A stretch of DNA of 34,302 nt from Mogibacterium sp. (GTDB lineage Bacteria > Bacillota > Clostridia > Peptostreptococcales > Anaerovoracaceae): the NCBI GenBank assembly GCA_017432075.1, contig JAFRJV010000066.1, forward strand, positions 1 to 34,302, given 5' to 3'. A program made the translations under genes and the position numbers. Under the pieces are notes generated by a model. That model was not told where the DNA came from. It was given only the letters and a program-made list of their open reading frames with translations, and did no database searches. Each line of letters opens with the position of its first letter. The stretch's first letter is position 1. Shown here in pieces: positions 16,151-24,826 of the stretch.

Positions 16151-18352
16151 TTATCTTGGTCTGAAGACCTTGATAACTCCGTCCACCTGTCTGAGAGCTG
16201 TAAGCAGCCTTTGTATCTGATGCATGTCTGTGATCTCGACTGTAAGCAGCGTGTTGGTGGTTCCGGGCTCACCCGGCGTGAGGTTAAGACCTACTACTTC
16301 AAGATCGTAGTCGTCGCAAACCTTTGATATATCTTTGAACAGGCCTTTTCTTTCTTCTGAAACGACCTGGATGTCTGCGTAATACTTTCTGTTTTCATTA
16401 GGTGAATCCCAGTTCACCTCGATGAGCCTCCCGCGGTCCGCTTCTCTTATATTGCGGATATTGGCACAGTCTGTTCTGTGTACGGTTATACCCTTACCTT
16501 TAGAGATGTATCCGATGATCGCATCACCCGGAACAGGATTGCAGCAGGTAGCACGCCGTATCAGAAGATTATCTGCGCCCTTTACGACAATGCCGTTTTC
16601 CGAATTGGCTGACTGTCTTGTGACAGGCTTCTTCTTGACCTCGATGCGTTCTTCTTCTTTCTCCTTTACCTGATTGTCTGCTTCGTAATATTCGATCAGC
16701 TTCTGACCAAGCTTGGATACTGTGCTTCCGCCTCTTGATATCTGCAGGAAGAGCTCATTTACATTGGAGCAGTTGAAATCCTTTACTGCCTTGAGAATGT
16801 ATGCGTTCTTGGTGACAAGTGCAGGATCATAGCCCTTCTTTTTTATGTAATTGTTGATGTTTATGCGGCCTTTGCTTACATCGGAATCCTTGTCGGCTTT
16901 GCGGAGCCAGTTGCGGATCTTATTCTTGGCTCCTGAAGTTTTGCACTTCTTGAGCCATTCAACGCTCGGACCGGATGAGTTAGCAGATGTGACGATCTCA
17001 ACGATATCTCCGTTCTGCAGAGGATGGTCTATGGTGACCATCTTTCCGTTTACCTTTGCTCCGACACATCTGATACCTACGTCAGTATGGATCTTGAATG
17101 CAAAGTCGAGAGGAGTGCTCTCAGCAGGAAGCTCAATTACGTCTCCTCCAGGAGTGAATACGAACACCTGATTGTCGAACAGGTCTACCTTTACAGTGTT
17201 CAGGAATTCCACGGAATCATCGGCTTCCTTCTGCCACTCAAGAGCCTGTCTGAGCCAGGCCAGCTTCTGTTCGCTGTCATCTACTGTACCGGATACCTTG
17301 CCCTCTTTGTATTTCCAGTGTGCTGCGATACCGTACTCAGCTATGCGGTGCATCTCGTAGGTCCTTATCTGGATCTCAAAAGGCTCTCCGTTATCACCGA
17401 GTACCGTCGTATGTATCGACTGATACATGTTCGGCTTAGGCATCGCTATATAATCCTTGAATCTGCCGGGGATAGGCTTCCATCTGTTGTGGACCAGCCC
17501 GAGTGCCGCATAGCAGTCCTTTACGCTGGACACAAGTATCCTGACAGCGAGGATATCGAAAATCTCATCGATCTGCTTCTGCTGCATTATCATCTTGCGA
17601 TAGATGCTGTATAGATGTTTCGATCTTCCCTTAACATCGTGCTGGATGCCCGCTTCGTCAAGCAGGTTGGAGATGGTTCCGGTAAGAACCTTGAGGTTCC
17701 TGGCATACTCAGACTTCCTGCGGTCTACAGCTGCAACGAGTTTCTTATACTCGAGCGGATGCAGATATTTAAGAGAAAGATCTTCGAGCTCGAACTTGAT
17801 GTTGAATATTCCGAGTCTTCCTGCCAGCGGAGCATAAATCTCAAGCGTCTCCATCGCCTTTGTTATGCGTTTTTCCGTAGGCATGTACTCGAGCGTACGC
17901 ATGTTGTGAAGCCTGTCTGCTAACTTGACAATAAGTACTCTTATGTCTTTTGACATGGCCAGAAACATCTTTCTAAAGTTTTCAGCCTGTGCAGCTTCAC
18001 TGGAATCGTAGCTAATGTTTGTGAGCTTCGTAACACCTTCTACCAGATCTGCAATCTTATCATCGAAGTCTTCTGCAAGCTGTTCCCTGGTATAGCGCGT
18101 ATCTTCAACTACGTCGTGCAGAAGACCGGCAATGACCGTTTCGTTGTCCATGCCAAACTGAGCCAGTATCTTTGCTACAGCTACCGGATGGATGATATAA
18201 GGTTCTCCGCTCTTGCGAAATTGCCCGTCGTGTAATTTACGGGCAATTTCGTATGCTTTGATAATGACAGAGTCATCGTATTTTGGATTGATCTCAGTCA
18301 TATCCCTTATGAACTTTTCAGTTGACAGGTCAATTACTGCTGGTGCGGCCAT
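16151..18352 (-). CDS. rel: Bifunctional (p)ppGpp synthetase/hydrolase (RSH family)
   Basis: The 733-residue protein has an HD hydrolase domain with GLLHDVVEDT (H79, D80), a synthetase domain with the RFKD form of the RxKD motif and YQSIHTTV, a TGS domain (about 395-455) and a C-terminal ACT domain. Intact HD residues plus RxKD indicate a bifunctional Rel enzyme that makes and degrades (p)ppGpp. It controls growth under amino acid starvation. AGGAG lies 6 bases before the ATG. It follows secDF by 28 bases with no visible terminator, and precedes tRNA synthetase genes whose substrate shortage would trigger it. Confidence 0.97.
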   Translation of the reverse strand: MAAPAVIDLSTEKFIRDMTEINPKYDDSVIIKAYEIARKLHDGQFRKSGEPYIIHPVAVAKILAQFGMDNETVIAGLLHDVVEDTRYTREQLAEDFDDKIADLVEGVTKLTNISYDSSEAAQAENFRKMFLAMSKDIRVLIVKLADRLHNMRTLEYMPTEKRITKAMETLEIYAPLAGRLGIFNIKFELEDLSLKYLHPLEYKKLVAAVDRRKSEYARNLKVLTGTISNLLDEAGIQHDVKGRSKHLYSIYRKMIMQQKQIDEIFDILAVRILVSSVKDCYAALGLVHNRWKPIPGRFKDYIAMPKPNMYQSIHTTVLGDNGEPFEIQIRTYEMHRIAEYGIAAHWKYKEGKVSGTVDDSEQKLAWLRQALEWQKEADDSVEFLNTVKVDLFDNQVFVFTPGGDVIELPAESTPLDFAFKIHTDVGIRCVGAKVNGKMVTIDHPLQNGDIVEIVTSANSSGPSVEWLKKCKTSGAKNKIRNWLRKADKDSDVSKGRININNYIKKKGYDPALVTKNAYILKAVKDFNCSNVNELFLQISRGGSTVSKLGQKLIEYYEADNQVKEKEEERIEVKKKPVTRQSANSENGIVVKGADNLLIRRATCCNPVPGDAIIGYISKGKGITVHRTDCANIRNIREADRGRLIEVNWDSPNENRKYYADIQVVSEERKGLFKDISKVCDDYDLEVVGLNLTPGEPGTTNTLLTVEITDMHQIQRLLTALRQVDGVIKVFRPR

Positions 18353-18380
18353 TCCGTCTCCTGATCTGCGATAAGAGAGA

Positions 18381-20663
18381 CTACAGTCTTATTCCTTCGT
18401 CGTCTCTTCTCTTTGCTGATTTCTTTCTCTGCTTGTCAGCTTTTGCCTTATTGTCTTCGTACTTGGATATTCCCTCTTTCTTTGTCAGCTCATAGAATAC
18501 CGGGCTGCAGAGGAATATCGATGAATATGTACCTGTGAACACACCGATCATCAGCGGGATGAGGAACGATCTGAGTTCCGATGATGCCATGATGAACAGC
18601 GGGATCATTACGAGCAGTGTAGTGAGCGATGTCATAAGAGATCTTGACAGCGTCTGGTTGATGCTCGTATCGATGAGCTGTATGCCCTGCTTACGCTTGA
18701 AGAACTTTGAGTTCTCTCTGATACGGTCGAATACTACGATAGTGTCGTTGATCGAGTAACCTACTACAGTAAGGATACCTGCGATGAACGGGTTGTTGAT
18801 CGTAATGCGGAATATAGCGTAAAACGCAAGTGCTACGAGTACGTCGTGAGCAAGTCCGGCTACTGCGGCAAGACCGTACTGCCAGTTCTTGAATCTGAAT
18901 CTGATATAGATAAGCATGCACAGTGCCGCGAGCAGGATCGACTTGGTAGCATTTGTCCTGAGGTCCTTTCCTACTGTAGGCCCGAACTCTTCAGAAGCGA
19001 GTACGTTATCGTCCGTTATTCCGTATTTTTCAGCAATTTTGTCGATTACTTCCGAACGTTCAGCAGACTTGAGGTCCTTGATGGTTCTGATCACGATCTG
19101 AGTATTACCTTCACCCGCATATACGATAGTTGGATTAAGGTCAAAGTCAGCTATTGTTTCCTTAACTTCGTCGATGTCGACCTTATCACCCATCTCGATC
19201 TGCATCATGGTACCGCCTGTAAAGTCAATACCGTAGTTGAAGCCCTTGAATGCAAATGCTGCAACTCCGATGAGAATGACTGCAAGGCTGAGTGCATAGA
19301 ACTTCTTTCTGTTCTCAATGAATTTGATGTTGACGTTCCAGCTGAACTTCGGAGTTCCGTCTTCCTTGACACCGAACATTGCATTCGTCCCGAACTTTTC
19401 GCTCTCTGCAAGCAGATTTACGAAGAGCTGTGTAATGAATACTGCAGTGATGACGGATACTACAGTACCGATCATCAGTGTAAGTGCGAAGCCCTTGACG
19501 GATGTTGTACCGAACATGTAGAGCACGAACGCAGCAACGAGTGTAGTTGTCTGTGAGTCGACTACTGTTGAAAGTGCTGCGCGGTAACCCATGTCTACAG
19601 CAACTCTGACAGATTTACCCTTCTGTATCTCTTCTCTGATTCTTGTGAAGATGATGACGTTGGAGTCAACTGCCATACCTATGGACAGGATGATACCTGC
19701 GATTCCAGGGAGTGTGAGTACGGAACCCATACCTACCATGATCCAGAGCACAAGCTGTATGTAAAGCAGGAGTGCGAGGTCAGCAATTACTCCGAGCATT
19801 CCGTATGCAATTACCATCAGGATGAGCACGAGTCCGAGTCCGATAGCTCCGGCCTTTACAGAGAGCGTAAGAGCATTTGCTCCGATGGTTGCAGTCTGTA
19901 CGGATGAATTTATCTCCTCGAGGTTAGCCGGAAGAGCACCGCCTCTGATGAGTGCGGAAAGCTGTGAAGCTTCTGTCTCACTGAAGCCGCCGGCTCTGGT
20001 GATTTCGCATGTTCTTGAATTGATCTTTTCATGAACAAGCGGTGCCGATATAACTTCGTCATCGAGGGCGATGACGATAGAAGTAGGATCTACAGTATTG
20101 CCTTCTTCATCTGTCATCTTGGCTTCAACCTGACCCTGATAAGCTTTTTCCGTAGCTTCGGCAAAGGCATTGCTTCCGTCTGCCGTGAAGTCTATGGTGA
20201 TCTTATAACCGCCGTTCTGCGTATCGTTTGCCATCTGGGAATCACTTACACCTTCACCTGTAAGGGCGAGAGTTCCGTCAGCAAGGAAAAACTGCAGCTG
20301 AGCAGTACGGCCGATCTGTGAGATAGCTTCTTCTGCATCTTCGACGCCCGGCATCTCGACTCTGATTCGTCTGTCACCTTCGATCGAAACCTGGGCTTCA
20401 CTGATACCCATGGCGTTAACTCTGTTCTCGAGCACGCTCTTTGTCTGATTCATGATCCCCGCAAGCTCTGTGCCGGTCTCAGGGGTATCAGCTTCAAGTA
20501 ATACATAGACACCGCCGTTGATGTCGAGTCCGTACTTGAGCTGCTTTCCGAGGTTACCGAAATTCTCACCGAGGCCGAAAAATGATATCAGCCAGGATGC
20601 TACGAGCAGCACGACGATCAGTACCGCAAATACTTTTCTTCTACCTGTTTTCTTTGATTTCAT
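18381..20663 (-). CDS. secDF: Protein-export membrane protein SecDF (fused SecD and SecF)
   Basis: The 760-residue protein fuses SecD (about 1-430, with LKYGLDINGGVYVLLE) and SecF (about 440-745, with GIDFTGGTMMQIE), each with a large extracellular part and about six membrane segments. SecDF uses the proton gradient to pull proteins through SecYEG. The frame also opens at TTG 20702 and ATG 20696, but those lie in a strong 5' stem-loop without a ribosome-binding site; ATG 20663 has AGGAG two bases upstream (short spacing) and gives a usual basic start before the first membrane segment. The C-terminal tail is lysine/arginine-rich. It is the first gene after a promoter at 20741-20769. Confidence 0.93.
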   Translation of the reverse strand: MKSKKTGRRKVFAVLIVVLLVASWLISFFGLGENFGNLGKQLKYGLDINGGVYVLLEADTPETGTELAGIMNQTKSVLENRVNAMGISEAQVSIEGDRRIRVEMPGVEDAEEAISQIGRTAQLQFFLADGTLALTGEGVSDSQMANDTQNGGYKITIDFTADGSNAFAEATEKAYQGQVEAKMTDEEGNTVDPTSIVIALDDEVISAPLVHEKINSRTCEITRAGGFSETEASQLSALIRGGALPANLEEINSSVQTATIGANALTLSVKAGAIGLGLVLILMVIAYGMLGVIADLALLLYIQLVLWIMVGMGSVLTLPGIAGIILSIGMAVDSNVIIFTRIREEIQKGKSVRVAVDMGYRAALSTVVDSQTTTLVAAFVLYMFGTTSVKGFALTLMIGTVVSVITAVFITQLFVNLLAESEKFGTNAMFGVKEDGTPKFSWNVNIKFIENRKKFYALSLAVILIGVAAFAFKGFNYGIDFTGGTMMQIEMGDKVDIDEVKETIADFDLNPTIVYAGEGNTQIVIRTIKDLKSAERSEVIDKIAEKYGITDDNVLASEEFGPTVGKDLRTNATKSILLAALCMLIYIRFRFKNWQYGLAAVAGLAHDVLVALAFYAIFRITINNPFIAGILTVVGYSINDTIVVFDRIRENSKFFKRKQGIQLIDTSINQTLSRSLMTSLTTLLVMIPLFIMASSELRSFLIPLMIGVFTGTYSSIFLCSPVFYELTKKEGISKYEDNKAKADKQRKKSAKRRDDEGIRL

Positions 20664-20681
20664 AACTCCTAAATACCTTTC

Positions 20682-20731
20682 AATTATTTGTCGCATTTTC
20701 AAAAAAGCGCAAAATACGACATTAAATAATT
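20682..20731 (-). promoter_or_regulatory. Long stem-loop at the predicted 5' end of the secDF transcript
   Basis: The arms 20682-20699 and 20711-20731 are complementary over 18 pairs, with one 3-base bulge and an 11-base loop. The predicted transcription start (near 20734) falls at the base of the stem, so the mRNA would begin with this hairpin. It could protect the transcript from 5'-end decay or affect translation. The stem also hides the alternative secDF starts at 20696 and 20702. Confidence 0.6.
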
Positions 20732-20740
20732 ATTCAATCT

Positions 20741-20769
20741 ATTTTACTCGTTTAAGCTTTATTTTTCAA
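20741..20769 (-). promoter_or_regulatory. Sigma-A-type promoter for secDF
   Basis: On the minus strand TTGAAA (20769-20764) is followed after 17 bases by TAAAAT (20746-20741). It lies just behind the yajC terminator and about 80 bases before the secDF start, so it most likely starts the long leftward transcription unit. Confidence 0.7.
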
Positions 20770-20770
20770 T

Positions 20771-20802
20771 GAAAAAAGCACATCCGAAGCGCTTTCGGAT
20801 GT
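20771..20802 (-). terminator. Intrinsic terminator after yajC
   Basis: A 9-base-pair perfect stem (20794-20802 with 20780-20788), a 5-base loop and a following run of six T on the minus strand (20777-20772). It lies about 30 bases after the yajC stop and separates the tRNA-yajC unit from secDF. Confidence 0.85.
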
Positions 20803-20830
20803 ACTTATTTCAGTTCTTTTTTGACGTTTT

Positions 20831-21229
20831 TTATTCAGCGTCGTCGCTTTTTCTGCTGAGCTTCTTAGGAGTGACCTTTTTGTCTCTGGATGGAGCTTTC
20901 TCCTCCTCTGCTTCCTTTGCAGCTTCCTTTGCGGCAGGCTTTGCTGCTGCGTTAGGATCCTTAGAGCTGACGCTTGCGATCGCGGACTTGAGGAACTCGA
21001 TCTTGTTCTTGCCGGCAGATGTCGAGATGATGATTGATTTCTCGTTGATCTTCTCTACCTTGCCGATAACGCCGCCGATTGTGATGACTTCATCTCCGAC
21101 TCTGAGAGCGTCTCTCATCTCTTTGTCGGCTTTTTCTTTCTTTCTCTGCGGTCTGATCATCATAAAATAGATCATGGCGATCAGAAGTACCATCAGCACT
21201 AAACTGAATGCAGGACTGCTTGGATTCAT
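20831..21229 (-). CDS. yajC: Preprotein translocase subunit YajC
   Basis: The 132-residue protein has one N-terminal membrane segment (about 7-25), the family motif FMMIRPQRKKEK and the conserved core LRVGDEVITIGGVIGKV. YajC associates with SecDF and SecYEG in the membrane. The last 45 residues are a charged Ala/Lys/Glu-rich tail. AGGAGGG precedes the ATG at good spacing. Only 31 bases separate it from the upstream tRNA-Leu(CAA) and there is no separate promoter, so it is probably read from the tRNA promoter and freed by tRNA processing. A terminator follows it. Confidence 0.95.
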   Translation of the reverse strand: MNPSSPAFSLVLMVLLIAMIYFMMIRPQRKKEKADKEMRDALRVGDEVITIGGVIGKVEKINEKSIIISTSAGKNKIEFLKSAIASVSSKDPNAAAKPAAKEAAKEAEEEKAPSRDKKVTPKKLSRKSDDAE

Positions 21230-21260
21230 AATACCCTCCTAATAAACATGAACTTTTAAT

Positions 21261-21347
21261 TGGTGCCGGCGGTGGGGGTCGAACCCACACGATATCACTA
21301 TCACGGGATTTTGAATCCCGCGCGTCTGCCAATTCCGCCACGCCGGC
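21261..21347 (-). tRNA. tRNA-Leu (anticodon CAA)
   Basis: The 87-base sequence folds as a class II tRNA. The acceptor stem GCCGGCG pairs with CGCCGGC, followed by discriminator A and an encoded CCA. The D region GCGGAATTGGCAGACGC is typical of tRNA-Leu, the anticodon loop TTCAAAA gives CAA (codon UUG), a long variable arm follows, and the T loop is GTTCGAC. Confidence 0.97.
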
Positions 21348-21371
21348 ACATGGTAATTTTGGCTAAAAAAA

Positions 21372-21456
21372 TGGTGTGGATGACTGGACTCGAACCAGCA
21401 CGGTTTCACCCACATGGCCCTCAACCATGCGCGTCTACCAATTCCGCCACATCCAC
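21372..21456 (-). tRNA. tRNA-Leu (anticodon GAG)
   Basis: The 85-base class II tRNA has acceptor stem GTGGATG/CATCCAC with encoded CCA, D region GCGGAATTGGTAGACGC, anticodon loop TTGAGGG giving GAG (codons CUU/CUC), a variable arm and the T loop GTTCGAG. It is the first gene of the tRNA-tRNA-yajC unit, 24 bases before the second tRNA-Leu. Confidence 0.97.
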
Positions 21457-21469
21457 ACGGCACTTATGG

Positions 21470-21498
21470 ATTATAACCATCTTCAAATCATTTTGCAA
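21470..21498 (-). promoter_or_regulatory. Strong sigma-A-type promoter for the tRNA-Leu pair and yajC
   Basis: TTGCAA (21498-21493) and a perfect TATAAT (21475-21470) are separated by 17 bases on the minus strand. The predicted start lies about 7 bases before the first tRNA, a usual arrangement for stable RNA genes. Confidence 0.85.
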
Positions 21499-21536
21499 GG
21501 CCATAATCAAAGTTTTTTTAAAAAATGATAAAGAAA

Positions 21537-22133
21537 TTATATCAATCCATAAGATTTAAGTGTTTTGTCTACCGATTCTCTGAGTTCTTCAAGGGTACCG
21601 TTGTTGTATATTACCTGATCGGCAAGCTGTACTTTCTTTTCCTCTCCGTCCTGCGAATCCATAATGAGGTCTATAATTGACGGATCGATCCCATCTCTGG
21701 CCATTACTCTGTTTTTACGCACTTCATAATCAGCAGTAACGACCCATACGGCATCATAGTCATCTTCACTGCCCGTCTCAAAAAGAAGCGGTATATCAAA
21801 GAACAGCGCTTTGTCATCGCTTGCCGCCCTCTCCTTTTTTATGGCTTCTATGTCTTCAAGCACGACTTTCGTGGTTCCTTCCTCAAGGACCTTTTTCATT
21901 TCCGGGTTCCTGAAAACAAGATCTCTCATGGCTGCGCGATCCAGGCTTCCGTCTTCGAGTATGAACGACGGGCCGAAATGTTCGCGGATATATGGAATGG
22001 CTTTTCCTCCTGCCGAAGTCATTTCACGCGACATTTTGTCGGCATCGACAACCGTAAAGCCTTTGCTTATAAGATAATTGGTTACCTGTGTTTTGCCGGA
22101 ACCTATACCGCCGGTCACTGCAATAGTTATCAT
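21537..22133 (-). CDS. coaE: Dephospho-CoA kinase
   Basis: The 198-residue P-loop kinase has the Walker A motif GGIGSGKT near the N-terminus, the DADKMSREM segment and the family motif FDIPLLFETG. It phosphorylates dephospho-CoA in the last step of CoA synthesis. A longer frame reaches 22217, but the ATG at 22133 is the family start with GGAG nine bases upstream. It follows polA by 13 bases, a conserved pairing in Firmicutes. I see no convincing terminator after it; the AT-rich stretch at 21500-21536 has only weak pairing. Confidence 0.96.
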   Translation of the reverse strand: MITIAVTGGIGSGKTQVTNYLISKGFTVVDADKMSREMTSAGGKAIPYIREHFGPSFILEDGSLDRAAMRDLVFRNPEMKKVLEEGTTKVVLEDIEAIKKERAASDDKALFFDIPLLFETGSEDDYDAVWVVTADYEVRKNRVMARDGIDPSIIDLIMDSQDGEEKKVQLADQVIYNNGTLEELRESVDKTLKSYGLI

Positions 22134-22146
22134 ACTCTGTTCTCCG

Positions 22147-24810
22147 TTATTTGAGTTCGTACCACGTTTTTCCAATATGTATGTCACAGATGAGATCCAC
22201 TGCAAGATCAGCTGCACTCATCATGCATCTCTCCAGTATCTCTCTGACTTCATCAGCCTCTTTGTCAGGTCCCTCAACTATCAGTTCGTCGTGTATCTGA
22301 AGTATAAGTCTTGATTCCAGACCCTTTCTGCGAAGTTCAGAAGATACAGAATTCATGGCTATCTTTATTATATCAGCAGCTGTGCCCTGAATAGGAGTAT
22401 TCATGGCCAGACGTTTTGCAAGTTCGCGTTCCATGAATTTACGCGAAGCGAATTCCGGAAGCTTACGTACCCTTCCGAAAAATGTCCTTACCTCGCGAAG
22501 CTGTTCTCCCATCTCGATCTGCCTGTCCAGGTACTCCTTTACCGCTGAATGCTTGGCGAAATACTCATTGATATATCTCTGGGCATCGCTTCTGGTGATG
22601 TTAAGGCTTTCACCGAGACCGAAGCCGCTCATGCCGTATACCACTCCGAAATTAACGGCCTTGGCTCTGGTTCTGTCGAGCGGAGTCACTTCATCTTCAG
22701 GTATGTCAAACACTCTGGAAGCAGTAGCCCTATGGATGTCCTTTCCTGCGCGGAAATCAGCGATAAGCGATTCATCACCACTGAGTGCTGCAAGTATGCG
22801 CAGCTCGATCTGGGAATAATCTGAGCCTGTGAACATCTTCCCGTTTTCAGCGACAAAAGCCTTCCTGATCAGTCTGCCGTAATCATCACGTATAGGTATG
22901 TTCTGCAGATTAGGTTCAGTACAGCTCAGTCTGCCTGTTGCAGCAACAGTCTGCATGAAATGAGGTCTTACCCTGCCATCTGGACCTATCAACGGAAGCA
23001 GACCGTCAACGTATGTGCTCTTAAGCTTGGCAAGTTTCCGGTATCCGAGCACATCGGCGACTATCTTATGATCGTCCTTCAGCTTGTCCAGTATGTCGGC
23101 CGCTGTCGAGTATGATCCGCTCTTGCTTTTTCCGCTTTTCGGGTAAGGTATATTCAGGTTTTCGAACAGAACGACACCAAGCTGTTTAGGCGAATTTATA
23201 TTGAACGTGCTGCCTGCTTCTGCATATATCTCTTTTTCGAGCTTATCGATGTTTTCAGCAAGTTCATCACCTATGCCGGTAAGGATTGCCGGTTCGCACT
23301 TTATTCCTTCGAGCTCCATACGTGCAAGCGTCATGACCAGAGGCATTTCACACTCATCAAAGAGCTTTTTGAGGCTGCCCTCCTCCAATGCTTTCTGCTG
23401 CCCTTTTCTTACTTTTGAAACGTAAAAGGCTCTCTTTAAGAGGTCATCAGAAGGCAAATCGAGTGAGTCGTTTGAAACATCATCCGACATTATCGCGGAT
23501 TCAGTCTCCCTGACTGCATATCCTGCATACCTCAGAAGCATCTTGTCGAGCGTATATTTCTGCCTGTTTGCGTCAAGAAGATACTCGGCGATCATTGCAT
23601 CGTAATGTGGTATAAGATCGGCATCTGAACCTGCCAGCATTGAATATAGAATGCGTTTAAGTCCGCACCCGCACAGTTTATACGACTTTTCTGCGATCTG
23701 ATCAGTAACAATGGAACGATCCATCGGAGTAAGCTCTTTTATGCATGCAAGCTTTTCATCTTCACTGTAAAGACAGATAGATGTTATCTCCGGCTCATTG
23801 ATATGACCTGCATCAGCAGCTGCTTCGATATACACTTCGCTTCCCGGTTTGACTTCTTTCAGAAAGCTTTCAAGGTCGGTTCTCTTTAAAGCAAGGAATT
23901 CATCTTCATAGTCAGCAGTACCGGACACCTCAGACGCACCATCACCGGTCATTCCGGACTGCAGCTTTTTGATGAATGAATTGAATTCAAGTTCGGTATA
24001 TATTGCAATAAGTTTCTCAATATCAGGACCTGTCAGTTCTAAATCTTTCCATTCAAATTCGACCGGAGCCTGGGTATTGATGGTAGCAAGCCATTTTGAC
24101 ATGCGCGCAAGTTCTATATTATTGCGCAGGTTCTCTCCCATCTTTCCCTTTACTTCATCAGCATGATCTATGAGATTTTCGATGGACCCATACTGTTCAA
24201 GGAGAGCTATTCCTTTCTTTTCACCGATACCCGGAACTCCCGGTATGTTGTCAGAGCTGTCACCCATAAGCCCTTTCAGGTCAATGAACTGCTCAGGCGT
24301 GAGATTATACCTCTCCCGCATCGCTTCGATATCGTAAAGATCGAATTCACTCATTCCGCGCCTGTTGATCAGCACGTTGACATGCGGACCGATGAGCTGG
24401 AGCTCGTCTTTATCACCGGAGATCACAAGTGTATCGATCCCGTCTTTCTCAGCTCTTGCAGCTACCGTTCCGATAATATCGTCTGCTTCATACTGCGGCA
24501 CCTCAAGAACAGCTATATTCATGGCATCAAGCACATCATGAAGTACCGGGATCTGTGCCAGGAGTTCAGGCGGAGTTTTAAGCCGTCCTGCCTTGTAGTC
24601 CTTGTAAACATCATGTCTGAACGTACCGCCCTTCAGATCGAAAGCTACAGCCATGTGTGTAGGCTCGTAGTCATTAAGTATCTTTCCGAGCATATTAACA
24701 AAGGCAAACACACCCTGAGTGTGCATGCCTTTGGAAGTTACCATTGGTCTCATCGCAAAGTATGCTCTGAACAGCAGACTGTTGCCGTCAATGAGAATGA
24801 GTTTTTTCAT
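22147..24810 (-). CDS. polA: DNA polymerase I
   Basis: The 887-residue protein has a 5'-3' exonuclease domain (about 1-290, LILIDGNSLLFRAYFA and later DKDELQL), a middle 3'-5' exonuclease-like domain (about 320-500) and a polymerase domain with motif A (GSDYSQIELRILA), motif B (RTRAKAVNFGVVYGMSGF) and motif C (LQIHDELIVE). In the middle domain the proofreading DxE motif is replaced (VYIEAAAD), so proofreading is probably lost, as in several Gram-positive enzymes. It acts in repair and Okazaki fragment processing. A longer frame reaches 24885, but the ATG at 24810 has GGAG upstream and the family N-terminus. Confidence 0.97.
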   Translation of the reverse strand: MKKLILIDGNSLLFRAYFAMRPMVTSKGMHTQGVFAFVNMLGKILNDYEPTHMAVAFDLKGGTFRHDVYKDYKAGRLKTPPELLAQIPVLHDVLDAMNIAVLEVPQYEADDIIGTVAARAEKDGIDTLVISGDKDELQLIGPHVNVLINRRGMSEFDLYDIEAMRERYNLTPEQFIDLKGLMGDSSDNIPGVPGIGEKKGIALLEQYGSIENLIDHADEVKGKMGENLRNNIELARMSKWLATINTQAPVEFEWKDLELTGPDIEKLIAIYTELEFNSFIKKLQSGMTGDGASEVSGTADYEDEFLALKRTDLESFLKEVKPGSEVYIEAAADAGHINEPEITSICLYSEDEKLACIKELTPMDRSIVTDQIAEKSYKLCGCGLKRILYSMLAGSDADLIPHYDAMIAEYLLDANRQKYTLDKMLLRYAGYAVRETESAIMSDDVSNDSLDLPSDDLLKRAFYVSKVRKGQQKALEEGSLKKLFDECEMPLVMTLARMELEGIKCEPAILTGIGDELAENIDKLEKEIYAEAGSTFNINSPKQLGVVLFENLNIPYPKSGKSKSGSYSTAADILDKLKDDHKIVADVLGYRKLAKLKSTYVDGLLPLIGPDGRVRPHFMQTVAATGRLSCTEPNLQNIPIRDDYGRLIRKAFVAENGKMFTGSDYSQIELRILAALSGDESLIADFRAGKDIHRATASRVFDIPEDEVTPLDRTRAKAVNFGVVYGMSGFGLGESLNITRSDAQRYINEYFAKHSAVKEYLDRQIEMGEQLREVRTFFGRVRKLPEFASRKFMERELAKRLAMNTPIQGTAADIIKIAMNSVSSELRRKGLESRLILQIHDELIVEGPDKEADEVREILERCMMSAADLAVDLICDIHIGKTWYELK

Positions 24811-24826
24811 GTTATTATTCTCCGGT

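Noticed and set aside
16141-16272. N-terminal extension of the MBL hydrolase in the longest frame
   Set aside because: It overlaps rel, does not look like the family, and the ATG at 16140 has a perfect ribosome-binding site. Similar extensions of polA, coaE, panF, CNNM and the activase were trimmed on the same grounds.
21499-21536. Possible terminator after coaE (runs of T and A)
   Set aside because: The pairing is only A/T runs without a GC-containing stem, so termination there is not supported.
21260-21559. Plus-strand frame over the tRNA region resembling database 'hypothetical proteins'
   Set aside because: It is the translated complement of two tRNA-Leu genes, a known annotation artefact. 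The minus-strand frames at 21090-21463 are rejected for the same reason.
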